NCBI GenBank assembly: GCA_945861275.1
Contig: CAMATZ010000007.1
Span: forward strand, 62,001 to 126,000
Source of the DNA: Bordetella parapertussis
Lineage (GTDB): Bacteria; Pseudomonadota; Gammaproteobacteria; Burkholderiales; SG8-41
Direction of reading: 5' to 3'
DNA length: 64,000 nucleotides
Numbering within the stretch: the stretch's first letter is position 1; each line of letters starts with the position of its first letter. Shown piece by piece: positions 1 through 8,177 of this stretch. Both the position numbers and the translations under genes were made by a program. The notes under the pieces are model-generated. The model was not told the DNA's origin and did no database searches. It was given only the letters and a program-made list of their open reading frames with translations.

Positions 1-2
1 AG

Positions 3-104
3 GAATACGAGCACCTGCACGACTGGATGACGAGCTGGGATCTGCTCAAAGCCGATAGCAGTTACGATAAGATTATCGGCGCGAAGATCGCCGCGACGGC
101 GTGA
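3..104 (+). CDS. 3' end of an unidentified gene (partial)
   Basis: The window opens inside a plus-strand frame that stays open for 33 codons and ends in TGA at 102-104. The visible tail is polar with two tryptophans (HDWMTSWDLL) and ends in an alanine-rich stretch. It is too short to assign to a family. It lies upstream of the sulfatase operon, separated by an inverted repeat. The reading frame is inferred only from its openness and codon bias. Confidence 0.5.
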   Translation, partial: EYEHLHDWMTSWDLLKADSSYDKIIGAKIAATA

Positions 105-118
105 CCAGCGCTGGAAGT

Positions 119-230
119 TGCAGGTTGGGCTGAGCCTGCGAAGCCCAACACGACGGCTGGTTGCGATGCAGAGGCGTCGGACTGCAACAATGATGGTGTT
201 GGGCTTCGCAGGCTCAGCGCCAACCTGCAT
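119..230. repeat. Palindromic element pair (GCAGGTTGGGC family)
   Basis: Two copies of a hairpin-forming unit face each other: GCAGGTTGGGCTGAGCC... at 119-151 and its reverse complement at 197-230, with a stem GTTGGGC/GCCCAAC around TGAGCCTGCGAA. This is the layout of a bacterial interspersed mosaic element. The right copy has a 2-base insertion relative to the left (GTTGGCGC). It fills the gap between the partial gene and the sulfatase and may terminate upstream transcription. Confidence 0.75.
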
Positions 231-298
231 TGCTGTTTTTGACGCCATCTGTGTTTATTTGCGACAAAATATTTTGACTTTGCGCTAATGAGGTTTCA

Positions 299-1855
299 AT
301 GAATCCATCACGTCCCAACATCCTGCTCATCACCTCCGACCAGCAACGTGCCGACTGCAACGGGTTTGAAAACAGGAACATCAAAACGCCGCACATCGAC
401 CGCCTCGCGCGCGAAGGCACGCGCTTCTCGGCATGCATCACGCCCAATCTGGTGTGCCAGCCGTCACGCGCGTCGATACTCACCGGCATGCTGCCGCTGA
501 CGCACGGCGTGTGGGACAACGGTGTTGACCTCGACCCACGTGTGGGCGACGGCGGCTTTGCGGGCACACTGGCGCGTGCGGGTTATCAAACCGGCTTCAT
601 CGGCAAGGCGCATTTTTCGACCAAATCCACATTTGCGCCCACCGGCACGCCGGAATGCAACAAAAGTCAGGCGCACTATGGCCCCGACTGGTTTGGACCC
701 TACATGGGATTTCAGCACTGCGAGCTGAGCGTGCTGGGCCATCTGCACCGCACGCGTCCACTGGAGCAGCCGCCGGTGGGGCATTACGAACGCTGGCTCA
801 GTTCGCGTGGCATTGACGCAGAGGGACGCAGTGAGGGCATCAAGCTGTGGGCCGCCGAAACGCGTGCAGGAACCGGCGCCGCGCAGACCTGGTTTTCGGC
901 GTTGCCGGCAGCGTGGCATTCGAGCACGTGGATCGCCGACCGTGCGATTCACTGGCTCGACAATGCCCACCGCAAGGAACAACCGTTCTGCGCATGGGTA
1001 TCGTTTCCCGATCCGCATCACGCGTTTGACTGTCCGGAGCCGTGGAGCCTGATGTATGACCCGAAGGATATGGTGTTGCCCAAACACCGCACACGCGATC
1101 TCGAGCGCAGGCCGTGGTGGCATAAGGCGTCGCTCGAAGGCAAGCCGCTGCTCGCTGATCCTGAAATGCTCAAGTTTCGCGCCGAAGGCTCGCGCGTGCC
1201 CGACCAGAGCGACGCACAGCTTGCGGAAATGACCGCCAATTACTATGGCATGATTTCGCAGATCGATCACAACGTTGGCCGCATCCTGAGCGCAATCGAG
1301 TCTTCCGGGGTTGCTGACAACACCCTGGTGATCTACACCACCGATCACGGCGAGCTGCTCGGCAATCACGGCCTCTACCTCAAAGGACCGACGCCGTACG
1401 AAGACCTGCTGCGGGTGACGCTGGTGGCACGCGGGCCGGGGGTGGCGAGCCGGCAATTGGTGGTGGAACCGGTGTCCACGCTCGATCTCGCGGCAACGTT
1501 TTACGAATACGCAGGTGTGGCAAAGCCGGTTGAACTGCAAAGCCGCAGTCTCGCCACACTGTTGCGTGGTGGCGCGCAAACACGCGATGTGGCGTACAGC
1601 GAATGGCATGTGCATCCGTCGCGCTGCGGCGTGGCGTTGAAATTGCGCGTGGTACGCACTAAAACGCACAAATGCACGTTCGATCTCGAATCCGGCGCGG
1701 GCGAGTTATACGATCTCGTTAACGATCCGGGTGAAATGAACAATCTGTTTGACGATCCGGGTTATGCACAGATACAGCGTGAATTACACGATATGATGCG
1801 CGCCCGGCCCGGCAAAATCGCGGCGCCGCTGGCAGAACCCATCGGCATGGCTTGA
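299..1855 (+). CDS. Sulfatase family hydrolase (alkaline-phosphatase superfamily)
   Basis: A 518-residue hydrolase of sulfate, or possibly phosphonate, esters. The N-terminus PNILLITSDQQRAD carries the first metal-binding Asp (D14). The signature CQPSRASILTG places the catalytic Cys at residue 53 in a C-x-P-S-R motif, the form converted to formylglycine in type I sulfatases. The second metal site is the segment TTDHGELLGNHGLYLKG near residues 349-365. No signal peptide is evident, so it is probably cytoplasmic. It begins an operon with two Bug solute-binding proteins, a CCG Fe-S protein, a flavoprotein and an Ldh-type dehydrogenase, so its substrate is probably a small sulfated or esterified organic acid taken up by the same cell. 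Choline sulfatase-like and phosphonate monoester hydrolase-like enzymes share this fold, so the substrate is open. Confidence 0.88.
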   Translation: MNPSRPNILLITSDQQRADCNGFENRNIKTPHIDRLAREGTRFSACITPNLVCQPSRASILTGMLPLTHGVWDNGVDLDPRVGDGGFAGTLARAGYQTGFIGKAHFSTKSTFAPTGTPECNKSQAHYGPDWFGPYMGFQHCELSVLGHLHRTRPLEQPPVGHYERWLSSRGIDAEGRSEGIKLWAAETRAGTGAAQTWFSALPAAWHSSTWIADRAIHWLDNAHRKEQPFCAWVSFPDPHHAFDCPEPWSLMYDPKDMVLPKHRTRDLERRPWWHKASLEGKPLLADPEMLKFRAEGSRVPDQSDAQLAEMTANYYGMISQIDHNVGRILSAIESSGVADNTLVIYTTDHGELLGNHGLYLKGPTPYEDLLRVTLVARGPGVASRQLVVEPVSTLDLAATFYEYAGVAKPVELQSRSLATLLRGGAQTRDVAYSEWHVHPSRCGVALKLRVVRTKTHKCTFDLESGAGELYDLVNDPGEMNNLFDDPGYAQIQRELHDMMRARPGKIAAPLAEPIGMA

Positions 1856-1877
1856 TTCAGATAGCGGAGAATTTTAC

Positions 1878-2879
1878 GTGAGCACACTGTTGCGCACTGG
1901 TGTGGGCGTTGTTACGCGTGTGGCGGCAGGTGTTGCCGTCGTTTATCTTGCCACTGCCGCCGCGATGTCTGCGACAGCTGCGTATCCGGATCGGCCCATC
2001 CGCTTTATTGTTCCGTCTTCAGCAGGCAGCGGGCCGGATGTGATCGCGCGCATTTTCGCCCATCGTCTAAGTACGGTGCTCGGCCAGCAGATCGTGGTGG
2101 ACAACCGCGCCGGCGCCAACAGCATTATCGGTACAGAGCTGGTGGTGCGTGCGGCGCCCGACGGCTATACCCTGCTGATTACGTCCGGCTCGCATACCAT
2201 CAATCCGCATGTCTACCGCAAGCTGCCCTACGACGCGCTGCGCGACTTAACCCCGATCAGCGAAATCGTTAAATCGAGCGGACTGGTGCTGGTGGTGCAC
2301 CCCACATTTACGCAGCGCACGGTGCAGCAGCTGGTCGATGCCGCGCGCGCGGCGCCGGGCAAATTCTCCTACGCCTCGGCGGGCGTGGGCAATCTGCAAC
2401 ATCTTGCAGGCGAAATGTTCTGCCTGATGGCCGGCGTAAAAATTACGCACGTGCCGTACAAGGGCGGCGGGCCTGCCATCAATGATGTCCTTGCCAATCA
2501 GATCGCGATGAATTTCGCATCCAGTCCAGCCTCGGTGCCCTTCGTCAAGGCCGAGCGCCTGCGCGGCCTGGCATTCACGGGGCTCAAGCGCAGCGATCAG
2601 ATCCCCGAGGTGCCTACGCTCGACGAGTCGGGGCTAAGGGGCTATGAAATCTCCGGCTGGTACGGTATCTATGGTCCCGCGCAACTACCAAGGCCGCTGG
2701 TCAACCGCCTGTACGAGGCGGCGCGCACTGTCATGCAACATCCCGATACACGCAAAACCTACGCGGAAATCAACATCGAGAGCAGGGGCACCACGCCCGA
2801 CGAGTTTGCCCGATTTCTGCGCGCGGATCTCGAAAAGTACCGGAAGATCGTCAAAGCCGCAGGCATCGAAGCGCAATAA
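1878..2879 (+). CDS. Bug/TctC-family tripartite tricarboxylate transporter substrate-binding protein
   Basis: A 333-residue periplasmic binding protein. It starts at GTG, with GGAG eight bases upstream. A long hydrophobic signal region (residues 10-37) precedes the mature start YPDRPIRFIVPSSAGSGPD. Family landmarks follow: VVDNRAGANS, APDGYTLL, KLPYDALRDLTPI, THVPYKGGGPA and the closing GIEAQ. Such proteins bind small carboxylates and deliver them to TctA/TctB permeases or to signalling systems; no TctA/TctB gene is in the window. It lies 22 bases after the sulfatase and 26 before a second Bug gene, so the three are probably co-transcribed. The ligand cannot be read from sequence. Confidence 0.92.
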   Translation: MSTLLRTGVGVVTRVAAGVAVVYLATAAAMSATAAYPDRPIRFIVPSSAGSGPDVIARIFAHRLSTVLGQQIVVDNRAGANSIIGTELVVRAAPDGYTLLITSGSHTINPHVYRKLPYDALRDLTPISEIVKSSGLVLVVHPTFTQRTVQQLVDAARAAPGKFSYASAGVGNLQHLAGEMFCLMAGVKITHVPYKGGGPAINDVLANQIAMNFASSPASVPFVKAERLRGLAFTGLKRSDQIPEVPTLDESGLRGYEISGWYGIYGPAQLPRPLVNRLYEAARTVMQHPDTRKTYAEINIESRGTTPDEFARFLRADLEKYRKIVKAAGIEAQ

Positions 2880-2905
2880 AGGTGGATAGTTTCAAGGGAG
2901 AAAGT

Positions 2906-3877
2906 ATGAAACATCAGTACAAGGTTTTGTTTTTTATATTGTGCCTGTGGGGAGTGGCGGCGCCGGCAAGCGCGCAGGCCTATCCGAGTAAAACGATACG
3001 CATCCTCGTCGGCTTCGCGCCCGGCGGCTCGACCGATATCGTGGCACGTTTGATCGCGCAGGAGATGACTAAAAATGTTGGCCAGCAGGTGGTGGTCGAA
3101 AATCGTCCGGGCGCAGGCGGCAACATCGCAGCGGAACTCGCGTCCAAAGCCGCGCCCGACGGTTATACCCTGCATGCCTGCACCACGGGCGTGTTCGCGA
3201 TTGCGCCCTTCATTTATTCCAAGCTGCCGTACGATCCCGAAAAGGGCCTGGTGCCGGTGACGCAGACCGGCTCGCTGCCGTACATCATTGTTCTGCATCC
3301 GTCGCTGCCGGCGAAAAACGTCAGGGAGTTCATCGCCATTGCCAAAGCGCGGCCGGGGCAAATCAACTATGCGTCGTCGGGCGTGGGCACCGCGTCGCAC
3401 CTGTCGGCGGCGCTGTTTGCCACAGCCAGCGGCATCAGCATGACGCATGTGCCGTACAAGGGCACGGGCAATGCGATGAGTGATTTGATCGGCGGGCAGG
3501 TGGTGCTGATGTTCGATCAGCCGGTGAGCTCGCTGCCACACGTGCAATCGGGCAAGCTGCGCGTGCTGGGCATCAGCAGCGGCACGCGCTTTTCAACGCT
3601 GAAAGATATTCCGACGATTGCCGAGCAGGGTCTGCCGGGCTTCGAGGCGATTTCGTGGGCGGGCATCTGTGCGCCCGGCGGCACGCCCAGACCGATAGTG
3701 GATCGGGTGTATAGCGAAGTGGCCAAAGTGCTGAAAGTGCCGGAACTGCGCGAGCGCTTGCTGCGCGACGGCATCGAGCCCATCGGCAGCACGCCGGAAC
3801 AATACGCGATACACATCAAAAAAGAAGCGGTGAAGTGGAGCAAGGTGGTGAAGGATAGTGGCGCGCGGGTGGATTGA
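2906..3877 (+). CDS. Bug/TctC-family substrate-binding protein
   Basis: A 323-residue paralogue directly downstream of another Bug gene. The ATG at 2906 is preceded by AAGGGAGAAAG, better than the in-frame GTG at 2882. The signal peptide ends ASAQA before YPSKTIRILVGFAPGGSTD. Conserved blocks include VVENRPGAGGN, APDGYTL, KLPYDPEKGLVPV and MTHVPYKGTGNA. Two different binding proteins in one operon could serve two related acids or act as successive receptors. The gene ends only 7 bases before the Fe-S protein gene, so translation is probably coupled. Confidence 0.92.
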   Translation: MKHQYKVLFFILCLWGVAAPASAQAYPSKTIRILVGFAPGGSTDIVARLIAQEMTKNVGQQVVVENRPGAGGNIAAELASKAAPDGYTLHACTTGVFAIAPFIYSKLPYDPEKGLVPVTQTGSLPYIIVLHPSLPAKNVREFIAIAKARPGQINYASSGVGTASHLSAALFATASGISMTHVPYKGTGNAMSDLIGGQVVLMFDQPVSSLPHVQSGKLRVLGISSGTRFSTLKDIPTIAEQGLPGFEAISWAGICAPGGTPRPIVDRVYSEVAKVLKVPELRERLLRDGIEPIGSTPEQYAIHIKKEAVKWSKVVKDSGARVD

Positions 3878-3884
3878 AACGAAG

Positions 3885-4625
3885 ATGCGAGTCGGCCTTT
3901 TCGTCACCTGCCTCGTCGACCTGATGCGTCCCAGCATCGGCTTCGCGGCACTGCAGTTGCTGGAAGCGGCGGGTTGCGAAGTGAGCGTGCCCAACACACA
4001 AACCTGCTGCGGCCAGCCGGGTTACAACGCGGGGGATCGCGCGTCGGCGCTGGCGCTGGCGCGCAAGGTGTTGCAAGAATTCGAGGCGTTCGATTACGTG
4101 GTTGCGCCCTCGGGTTCGTGCGCGGGGATGATCCGCACGCACTATCCGGATTTATTCGCGGGGCAGCCCGAAGCCGCGCGTGCGGCGAAGCTTTGCGCAC
4201 GCACCTATGAGCTGACGGATTTTCTGGTGCGTGTGATGCAATTTGACGTTACTACTAAAACATCAATAAAAACAATAACTTATCACGACTCCTGTGCAGG
4301 GCTGCGCGAGCTGGATGTCAAGCTGCAGCCGCGCGCACTGCTGGCAAAAGTCGAAGGTCTCACGCTCAAAGAAATGGACGAGTGCGAAACCTGTTGCGGT
4401 TTCGGCGGCACCTTCGCGGTGAAATATGGCGACATTTCCACGCATATTGCCGACCGTAAGTGCGACAACATTGCGAAGTGCGGCGCGGAGCACGGCACTG
4501 AAGCTGTGGTTCTTGGCGATCTCGGCTGCATGTTGAATATCGAAGGGCGTTTGCGCCGTCGTGGCGATAGCAAGACTCAGGTGTTGCATGTGGCGGAAGT
4601 ACTGGCGGGCATGGAGAAGTCGTAG
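3885..4625 (+). CDS. CCG-domain (Fe-S)-binding protein, LutA/GlpC-like
   Basis: A 246-residue protein with two cysteine-rich CCG domains: C41-C42-G43 in TQTCCGQPG and C170-C171-G172 in CETCCGFGG, plus Cys9 and the YHDSC block before the second domain. This matches LutA (L-lactate oxidation) and the CCG half of GlpC/heterodisulfide-reductase-type subunits, which bind an unusual 4Fe-4S cluster and pass electrons. No LutB or LutC is nearby; the next gene is a TcuA-like flavoprotein, its likely electron-donor partner. The stop codon TAG lies within the first bases of a REP element (GTAGGGCGC). An AT-rich motif at 4269-4281 lies in the linker between the two CCG domains and uses codons unlike the rest of the gene. 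Confidence 0.85.
   Translation: MRVGLFVTCLVDLMRPSIGFAALQLLEAAGCEVSVPNTQTCCGQPGYNAGDRASALALARKVLQEFEAFDYVVAPSGSCAGMIRTHYPDLFAGQPEAARAAKLCARTYELTDFLVRVMQFDVTTKTSIKTITYHDSCAGLRELDVKLQPRALLAKVEGLTLKEMDECETCCGFGGTFAVKYGDISTHIADRKCDNIAKCGAEHGTEAVVLGDLGCMLNIEGRLRRRGDSKTQVLHVAEVLAGMEKS
4269..4281 (-). repeat. AT-rich interspersed 13-mer, copy A
   Basis: Reads AAGTTATTGTTTT on the minus strand, followed by TATTGATGTTTTA. One of eight related words in the window (consensus AASTATTTGTTTT). It is inside the coding region of the CCG protein, encoding part of the T-S-I-K-T-I-T linker. Confidence 0.55.
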
Positions 4626-4668
4626 GGCGCAATGCTTCGCTTCAAGTGTTCCCTTGTCCCATTGCGCC
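4622..4668 (+). repeat. REP element, long-loop GTAGGGCGCAAT form
   Basis: GTAG followed by a hairpin: GGCGCAAT pairs with ATTGCGCC across a 27-base loop (GCTTCGCTTCAAGTGTTCCC...). The same long loop recurs at 9821-9868 and, inverted, at 46436-46482. It supplies the stop codon of the preceding gene and sits inside the operon, so it may modulate message stability. Confidence 0.85.
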
Positions 4669-4705
4669 GATCAGCCTGTCGGAAATTCAGTCGAAAGGAA
4701 TAGGC

Positions 4706-6187
4706 ATGCAACAGTACGATGTAGTGGTAGTGGGCAAGGGCAATGCGGCGCTGTGCGCGGCGTTGTCGGCGCGCGACAAGGGCGCGAGCGTAGCCATGCT
4801 GGAAGCCGCGACCATCGACGAATCCGGCGGCAACAGCCGTTTTGCCGGCGGCGTGATGCGTTTTGCCTACAGCAAGGTCGAGGATTTGCAGCAAATCACC
4901 GACATCCCCGAAGACGAAGCGCGGAACACCGATTGGGACAGCAACACCATCGATGAGTTTTACGACGATCTGTATCGCGTGACGGCTTTTCGCACCGACC
5001 CCAATCTGAGTGAAGCGCTGATCACCCAAAGCCACGCCGGCATGGTGTGGCTGCGCAGTCAGGGCGCATCGTTCGTGCCGAACTACGGTTCGCAGTCGGC
5101 TATCGTCAACGGCAAGCGCAAGTTTTTCGGACGTTTTCCGCTGACAGTCAACGGCGGCGGCGCGGGCCTGGTGGCGGATTTGACGAAGACTGCAGAGAAA
5201 AAGGGCATCGCGATTTTTTATGCGACGCGCGCGACATCGCTGATCTACGACGGCGTTAACGTGCAGGGCGTGCGCGCCAAGCAACAAGGCAAGCCGGTCG
5301 AGTTTCAGGCGCAGGCGGTGATACTTGCCTGCGGCGGATTCGAAGCCAACCCGGAATGGCGCACGCGCTATCTGGGCCCGGGCTGGGAACTGGCGAAGGT
5401 GCGCGGCACCCGCCACAATCTCGGCGAAGGACTGAGAATGGCGCTGGACATCGGCGCCTGCCCCTACGGCAACTGGTCGGGGCGTCACGCGGTGTCGTGG
5501 GAGCGTCACGCGCCGGAATTCGGCATCGTCGAGAAATCGCACGACCCGTATCGTCACAGCTACCCGCTGTCGATCATGATCAACGCGGAAGGCAAACGCT
5601 TCGTCGATGAGGGGCAGGATTTTTACAACTACACCTACGCCAAGTACGGCGCCGAAGTGCTGCGCCAGCCGGGACAGTATGCCTATCAGGTGTTCGACGC
5701 CAAGTCCAAACCGCTGCTCAAAAAAGAATACAGCGGCCGTGAAGTGACCAAATTCGTGGCGAATACTTTGGAAGAACTTGCGGCCAAGCTCGAAGGCGTC
5801 GATGCGGAAGGTTTCCTCAACACTGTGCGCGCATACAATGCGGCGGTAAAGACCGATGTGCCGTTCAGCAACGCCATACGCGATGGGCGCTGCACCGTCG
5901 GCATAGAGCCGGTGAAATCAAACTGGGCGCACGTGCTCGATACGCCGCCGTATGAAGCCTACGGCGTGACTTGCGGCATCACGTTTACGTTTGGCGGGCT
6001 GCGTATCAATCACGAAACCGGACAGGTGCTGGACCTCGGTTACCAACCGATTCCAGGCCTTTATGCCGCGGGCGAAATGGTCGGCGGTATTTTTTACTTT
6101 AACTATCCGGCGGGCACCGGTCTGGTGTCGGGCACGGTGTTCGGCAGGATTGCCGGCAATGGCGCGGGTGATGCGGTCAAAAACTAG
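4706..6187 (+). CDS. FAD-dependent dehydrogenase, TcuA/fumarate-reductase flavoprotein type
   Basis: A 493-residue flavoprotein. The dinucleotide-binding motif is at the N-terminus (VVVVGKGNAALCAALSARDKG, shortened here to its core GKGNAAL), followed by ESGGNSRFAGG and the C-terminal FAD block GLYAAGEMVGG. Closest in style to tricarballylate dehydrogenase TcuA and fumarate-reductase-type flavoproteins that oxidise or reduce small di- and tricarboxylates. TcuA normally works with the Fe-S/cytochrome protein TcuB, which is absent; the upstream CCG protein could fill that role. ATG 4706 was chosen because AAAGGAA lies just upstream; 80 bases separate it from the CCG gene, mostly REP element. The exact substrate is unknown. 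Confidence 0.82.
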   Translation: MQQYDVVVVGKGNAALCAALSARDKGASVAMLEAATIDESGGNSRFAGGVMRFAYSKVEDLQQITDIPEDEARNTDWDSNTIDEFYDDLYRVTAFRTDPNLSEALITQSHAGMVWLRSQGASFVPNYGSQSAIVNGKRKFFGRFPLTVNGGGAGLVADLTKTAEKKGIAIFYATRATSLIYDGVNVQGVRAKQQGKPVEFQAQAVILACGGFEANPEWRTRYLGPGWELAKVRGTRHNLGEGLRMALDIGACPYGNWSGRHAVSWERHAPEFGIVEKSHDPYRHSYPLSIMINAEGKRFVDEGQDFYNYTYAKYGAEVLRQPGQYAYQVFDAKSKPLLKKEYSGREVTKFVANTLEELAAKLEGVDAEGFLNTVRAYNAAVKTDVPFSNAIRDGRCTVGIEPVKSNWAHVLDTPPYEAYGVTCGITFTFGGLRINHETGQVLDLGYQPIPGLYAAGEMVGGIFYFNYPAGTGLVSGTVFGRIAGNGAGDAVKN

Positions 6188-6202
6188 TCTCGGAAAGATC
6201 CC

Positions 6203-7234
6203 ATGAACACGGCAAACAACCGCCTGCTCGACACCGACCAACCCGACACCGTGCGTCTTACGGAGGCTGAGGCGCGTGCCATCGGCGAAACGGCGGTGCA
6301 GCGCATCGGTTACAGCGCCGAGGACGCGCGCATCGTTGTGGATCAGTTGATCGACAACATGCTGTGTGGTTACACCTTCGCGGGCCTGCCGCGCATTCTG
6401 GCGATGGCCGGTGACAAAAAACTCAAACTGGGCCGCACGCCGATCAAGGTGGTGAAGGAAACCCCGGTTTCCGCACTGATGGACGGCGGCAACAATGTCG
6501 GCTACGTGGCGTGCTACCACGCCGCGCAAAAAGCGCTGGAAAAAGTCAAGGCGCATGGCATCGCCTGCGTCGGCGTCTACAACAGCTATTACAGCGGACG
6601 CAACGCCTATTTTGTCGAGCACATCGTGAAGCAGGGCTATGTGGCCATGCACACGGCGAGCGCGCAACCGCATGTGGTGCCACCCGGTGCAACGCAGCCG
6701 GCACTGGGAACCAATCCGATCTGTTTCGGCTTCCCGTCGGAAGAGGGGCCGGTGACGTTCGACATCGGTACCGCGTCGCTGATGTGGGGCGACATCATGT
6801 TGCACGCGCATTTAGGCGAGCCGTTGCCCGAGGGCGTGGGTATCGATGAACACGGCAACCCCACGCGCGATGCCGCCGCGGCACTGAAAGGCGGCGTGAC
6901 GCCGTTCGGCGGCAAGGACCATGTTTACAAGGGCTTCGGTTTGAGTTTCGCGATACAGGCGCTGGGGCTGCTCGCGGGCTCATTTGTTGCGCACGACAGG
7001 GTGCGCGACTACGGCTTTTTGTTCTGGGTGGTGAATCCGGAAATCATGCTGCCCGGCAACGACTTCAGTCAACGCATGTCCCAGTATGTGCGCGAGATGA
7101 AAGCACTGCCCAAACAACAGGGCGTGAAGGAAATACGCATTCCATCCGAACGCGCCAGCAGGGAGCGGGAACGCCGGCGCGTTGAAGGCATTGTGATCAA
7201 GCGCAAGGTGATCGAGTCCTTGAAGGCGCTCTAA
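6203..7234 (+). CDS. Ldh-family (malate/L-lactate type) NAD(P)-dependent dehydrogenase
   Basis: A 343-residue enzyme of the Ldh/MdhII family (YlbC, ComC, AllD), which oxidise 2-hydroxy acids with NAD(P). Diagnostic features are the block MHTASAQPHVVPPGATQPALG, giving the family's GTNPICFGFP segment, then FDIGTASLMWGD and the glycine-rich HVYKGFGLSFAIQ. It begins 15 bases after the flavoprotein, so it closes the operon. A second, different member of this family lies at 53251-54300. In this context it probably oxidises a hydroxy-acid intermediate of the imported substrate. The C-terminus is charged (SRERERRRVEG). Confidence 0.87.
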   Translation: MNTANNRLLDTDQPDTVRLTEAEARAIGETAVQRIGYSAEDARIVVDQLIDNMLCGYTFAGLPRILAMAGDKKLKLGRTPIKVVKETPVSALMDGGNNVGYVACYHAAQKALEKVKAHGIACVGVYNSYYSGRNAYFVEHIVKQGYVAMHTASAQPHVVPPGATQPALGTNPICFGFPSEEGPVTFDIGTASLMWGDIMLHAHLGEPLPEGVGIDEHGNPTRDAAAALKGGVTPFGGKDHVYKGFGLSFAIQALGLLAGSFVAHDRVRDYGFLFWVVNPEIMLPGNDFSQRMSQYVREMKALPKQQGVKEIRIPSERASRERERRRVEGIVIKRKVIESLKAL

Positions 7235-7274
7235 CGGTCGGCTCAACTTCCATTTGTGTGCAGCAACACCAACG

Positions 7275-7384
7275 CTGTCGTTCCCGCGCAGGCGGGAACC
7301 CATAGGGTGTCTCATAGGGCACTGTGTTATGGGTTCCCGCCGCAGCCTGCCCTCGAATGCTTTTGTCGGGGGCGGGAACGACAG
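7275..7384. repeat. Palindromic element pair (TGTCGTTCCCGCG family), copy 1
   Basis: CTGTCGTTCCCGCGCAGGCG at the left faces its complement at the right, around a core that includes GTGTCTCA...GGCACTGTGTTATGGG. Stem GTTCCCGC/GCGGGAAC. The right arm is interrupted by a 29-base insert (GCAGCCTGCCCTCG...TCGGG) absent from copies at 8073, 29961 and 42152. It separates the Ldh operon from the exonuclease and may terminate transcription. Confidence 0.85.
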
Positions 7385-7413
7385 TAGCTAAACTTTCATG
7401 ATCCAGGTAAAAC

Positions 7414-7992
7414 ATGGCGCAAGACACTGAAAAAACCGAAATCTACGTCAGCACCGACGTCGAAACCGATGGCCCCATTCCCGGGCCCTACTCCATGCTG
7501 AGCATTGGCTGCGCGGCGTATCTGGCCGACAAAACGCTGGTAAGCACCTTCTCCGTCAATCTCGAAACCCTGCCCGGTGCGACCGGCCACCCTCGAACCA
7601 TGGCGTGGTGGGAGACACAAAAGCCCGCGTGGGAGGCGCACCGCAAAAATTGCGTGCCGCCGGAAAAAGGCATGGCCGATTGCCTTGCGTGGTTGCGGGC
7701 GCTGCCCGGCATGCCGGTATTCGTGGGGTTTCCGGTGACCTTTGATTTCATGTTCGTGCAGTGGTATTTGTTCCGCTTCACCGGCAGCAGCCCGTTGGCA
7801 CACTCGGGCATCGACTTGCGCACACTCGGCATGGCGCTCACCAATTCAAACTGGCAGCAATCGACCAAGGCGCATTTGCCCAAACGCTGGTTCGACCCGC
7901 TGCCGCACACGCATGTGGCGCTCGATGATGCGCTGGAGCAGGGCGCGATGTTTTGCAATATGCTGGCTGAACTGCGGCAGAAAAACTGGTGA
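7414..7992 (+). CDS. DnaQ-like 3'-5' exonuclease
   Basis: A 192-residue exonuclease of the DEDDh type. The first metal-binding motif D-x-E is at residues 15-17 (STDVETDG). The C-terminal motif [11 protein letters not shown] carries the general-base His and the last Asp. No polymerase, BRCT or UvrC domain is attached, so it resembles stand-alone repair or RNA-trimming exonucleases. It lies between two palindromic element pairs and is transcribed alone. Whether it acts on DNA or RNA cannot be decided from sequence. Confidence 0.75.
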   Translation: MAQDTEKTEIYVSTDVETDGPIPGPYSMLSIGCAAYLADKTLVSTFSVNLETLPGATGHPRTMAWWETQKPAWEAHRKNCVPPEKGMADCLAWLRALPGMPVFVGFPVTFDFMFVQWYLFRFTGSSPLAHSGIDLRTLGMALTNSNWQQSTKAHLPKRWFDPLPHTHVALDDALEQGAMFCNMLAELRQKNW

Positions 7993-8072
7993 TGGTTGAG
8001 CGCGGGGCGCCGGTGATCAAAGCCAATAAAATCAGCGTGGATTGAAATTCACGCTCACGCCATTATCCAATC

Positions 8073-8156
8073 CTGTCGTTCCCGCGCAGGCGGGAACCCA
8101 TACGGTGTCTCAGGTGGCACTGTGTTATGGGTTCCCGCCTGCGCGGGAACGACAGT
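8073..8156. repeat. Palindromic element pair (TGTCGTTCCCGCG family), copy 2
   Basis: Clean form of the pair: CTGTCGTTCCCGCGCAGGCG, a core of about 30 bases (CGGTGTCTCAGGTGGCACTG...), then the inverted arm ending GGGAACGACAG. It fills the gap between the exonuclease and the EamA transporter. Confidence 0.88.
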
Positions 8157-8177
8157 GGGAAGTTTCCGTAGCTTCGC

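Noticed and set aside
464-1669. Minus-strand frame opposite the sulfatase
   Set aside because: The sulfatase motif C-x-P-S-R and metal residues on the plus strand explain this stretch; the antisense frame has no motif.
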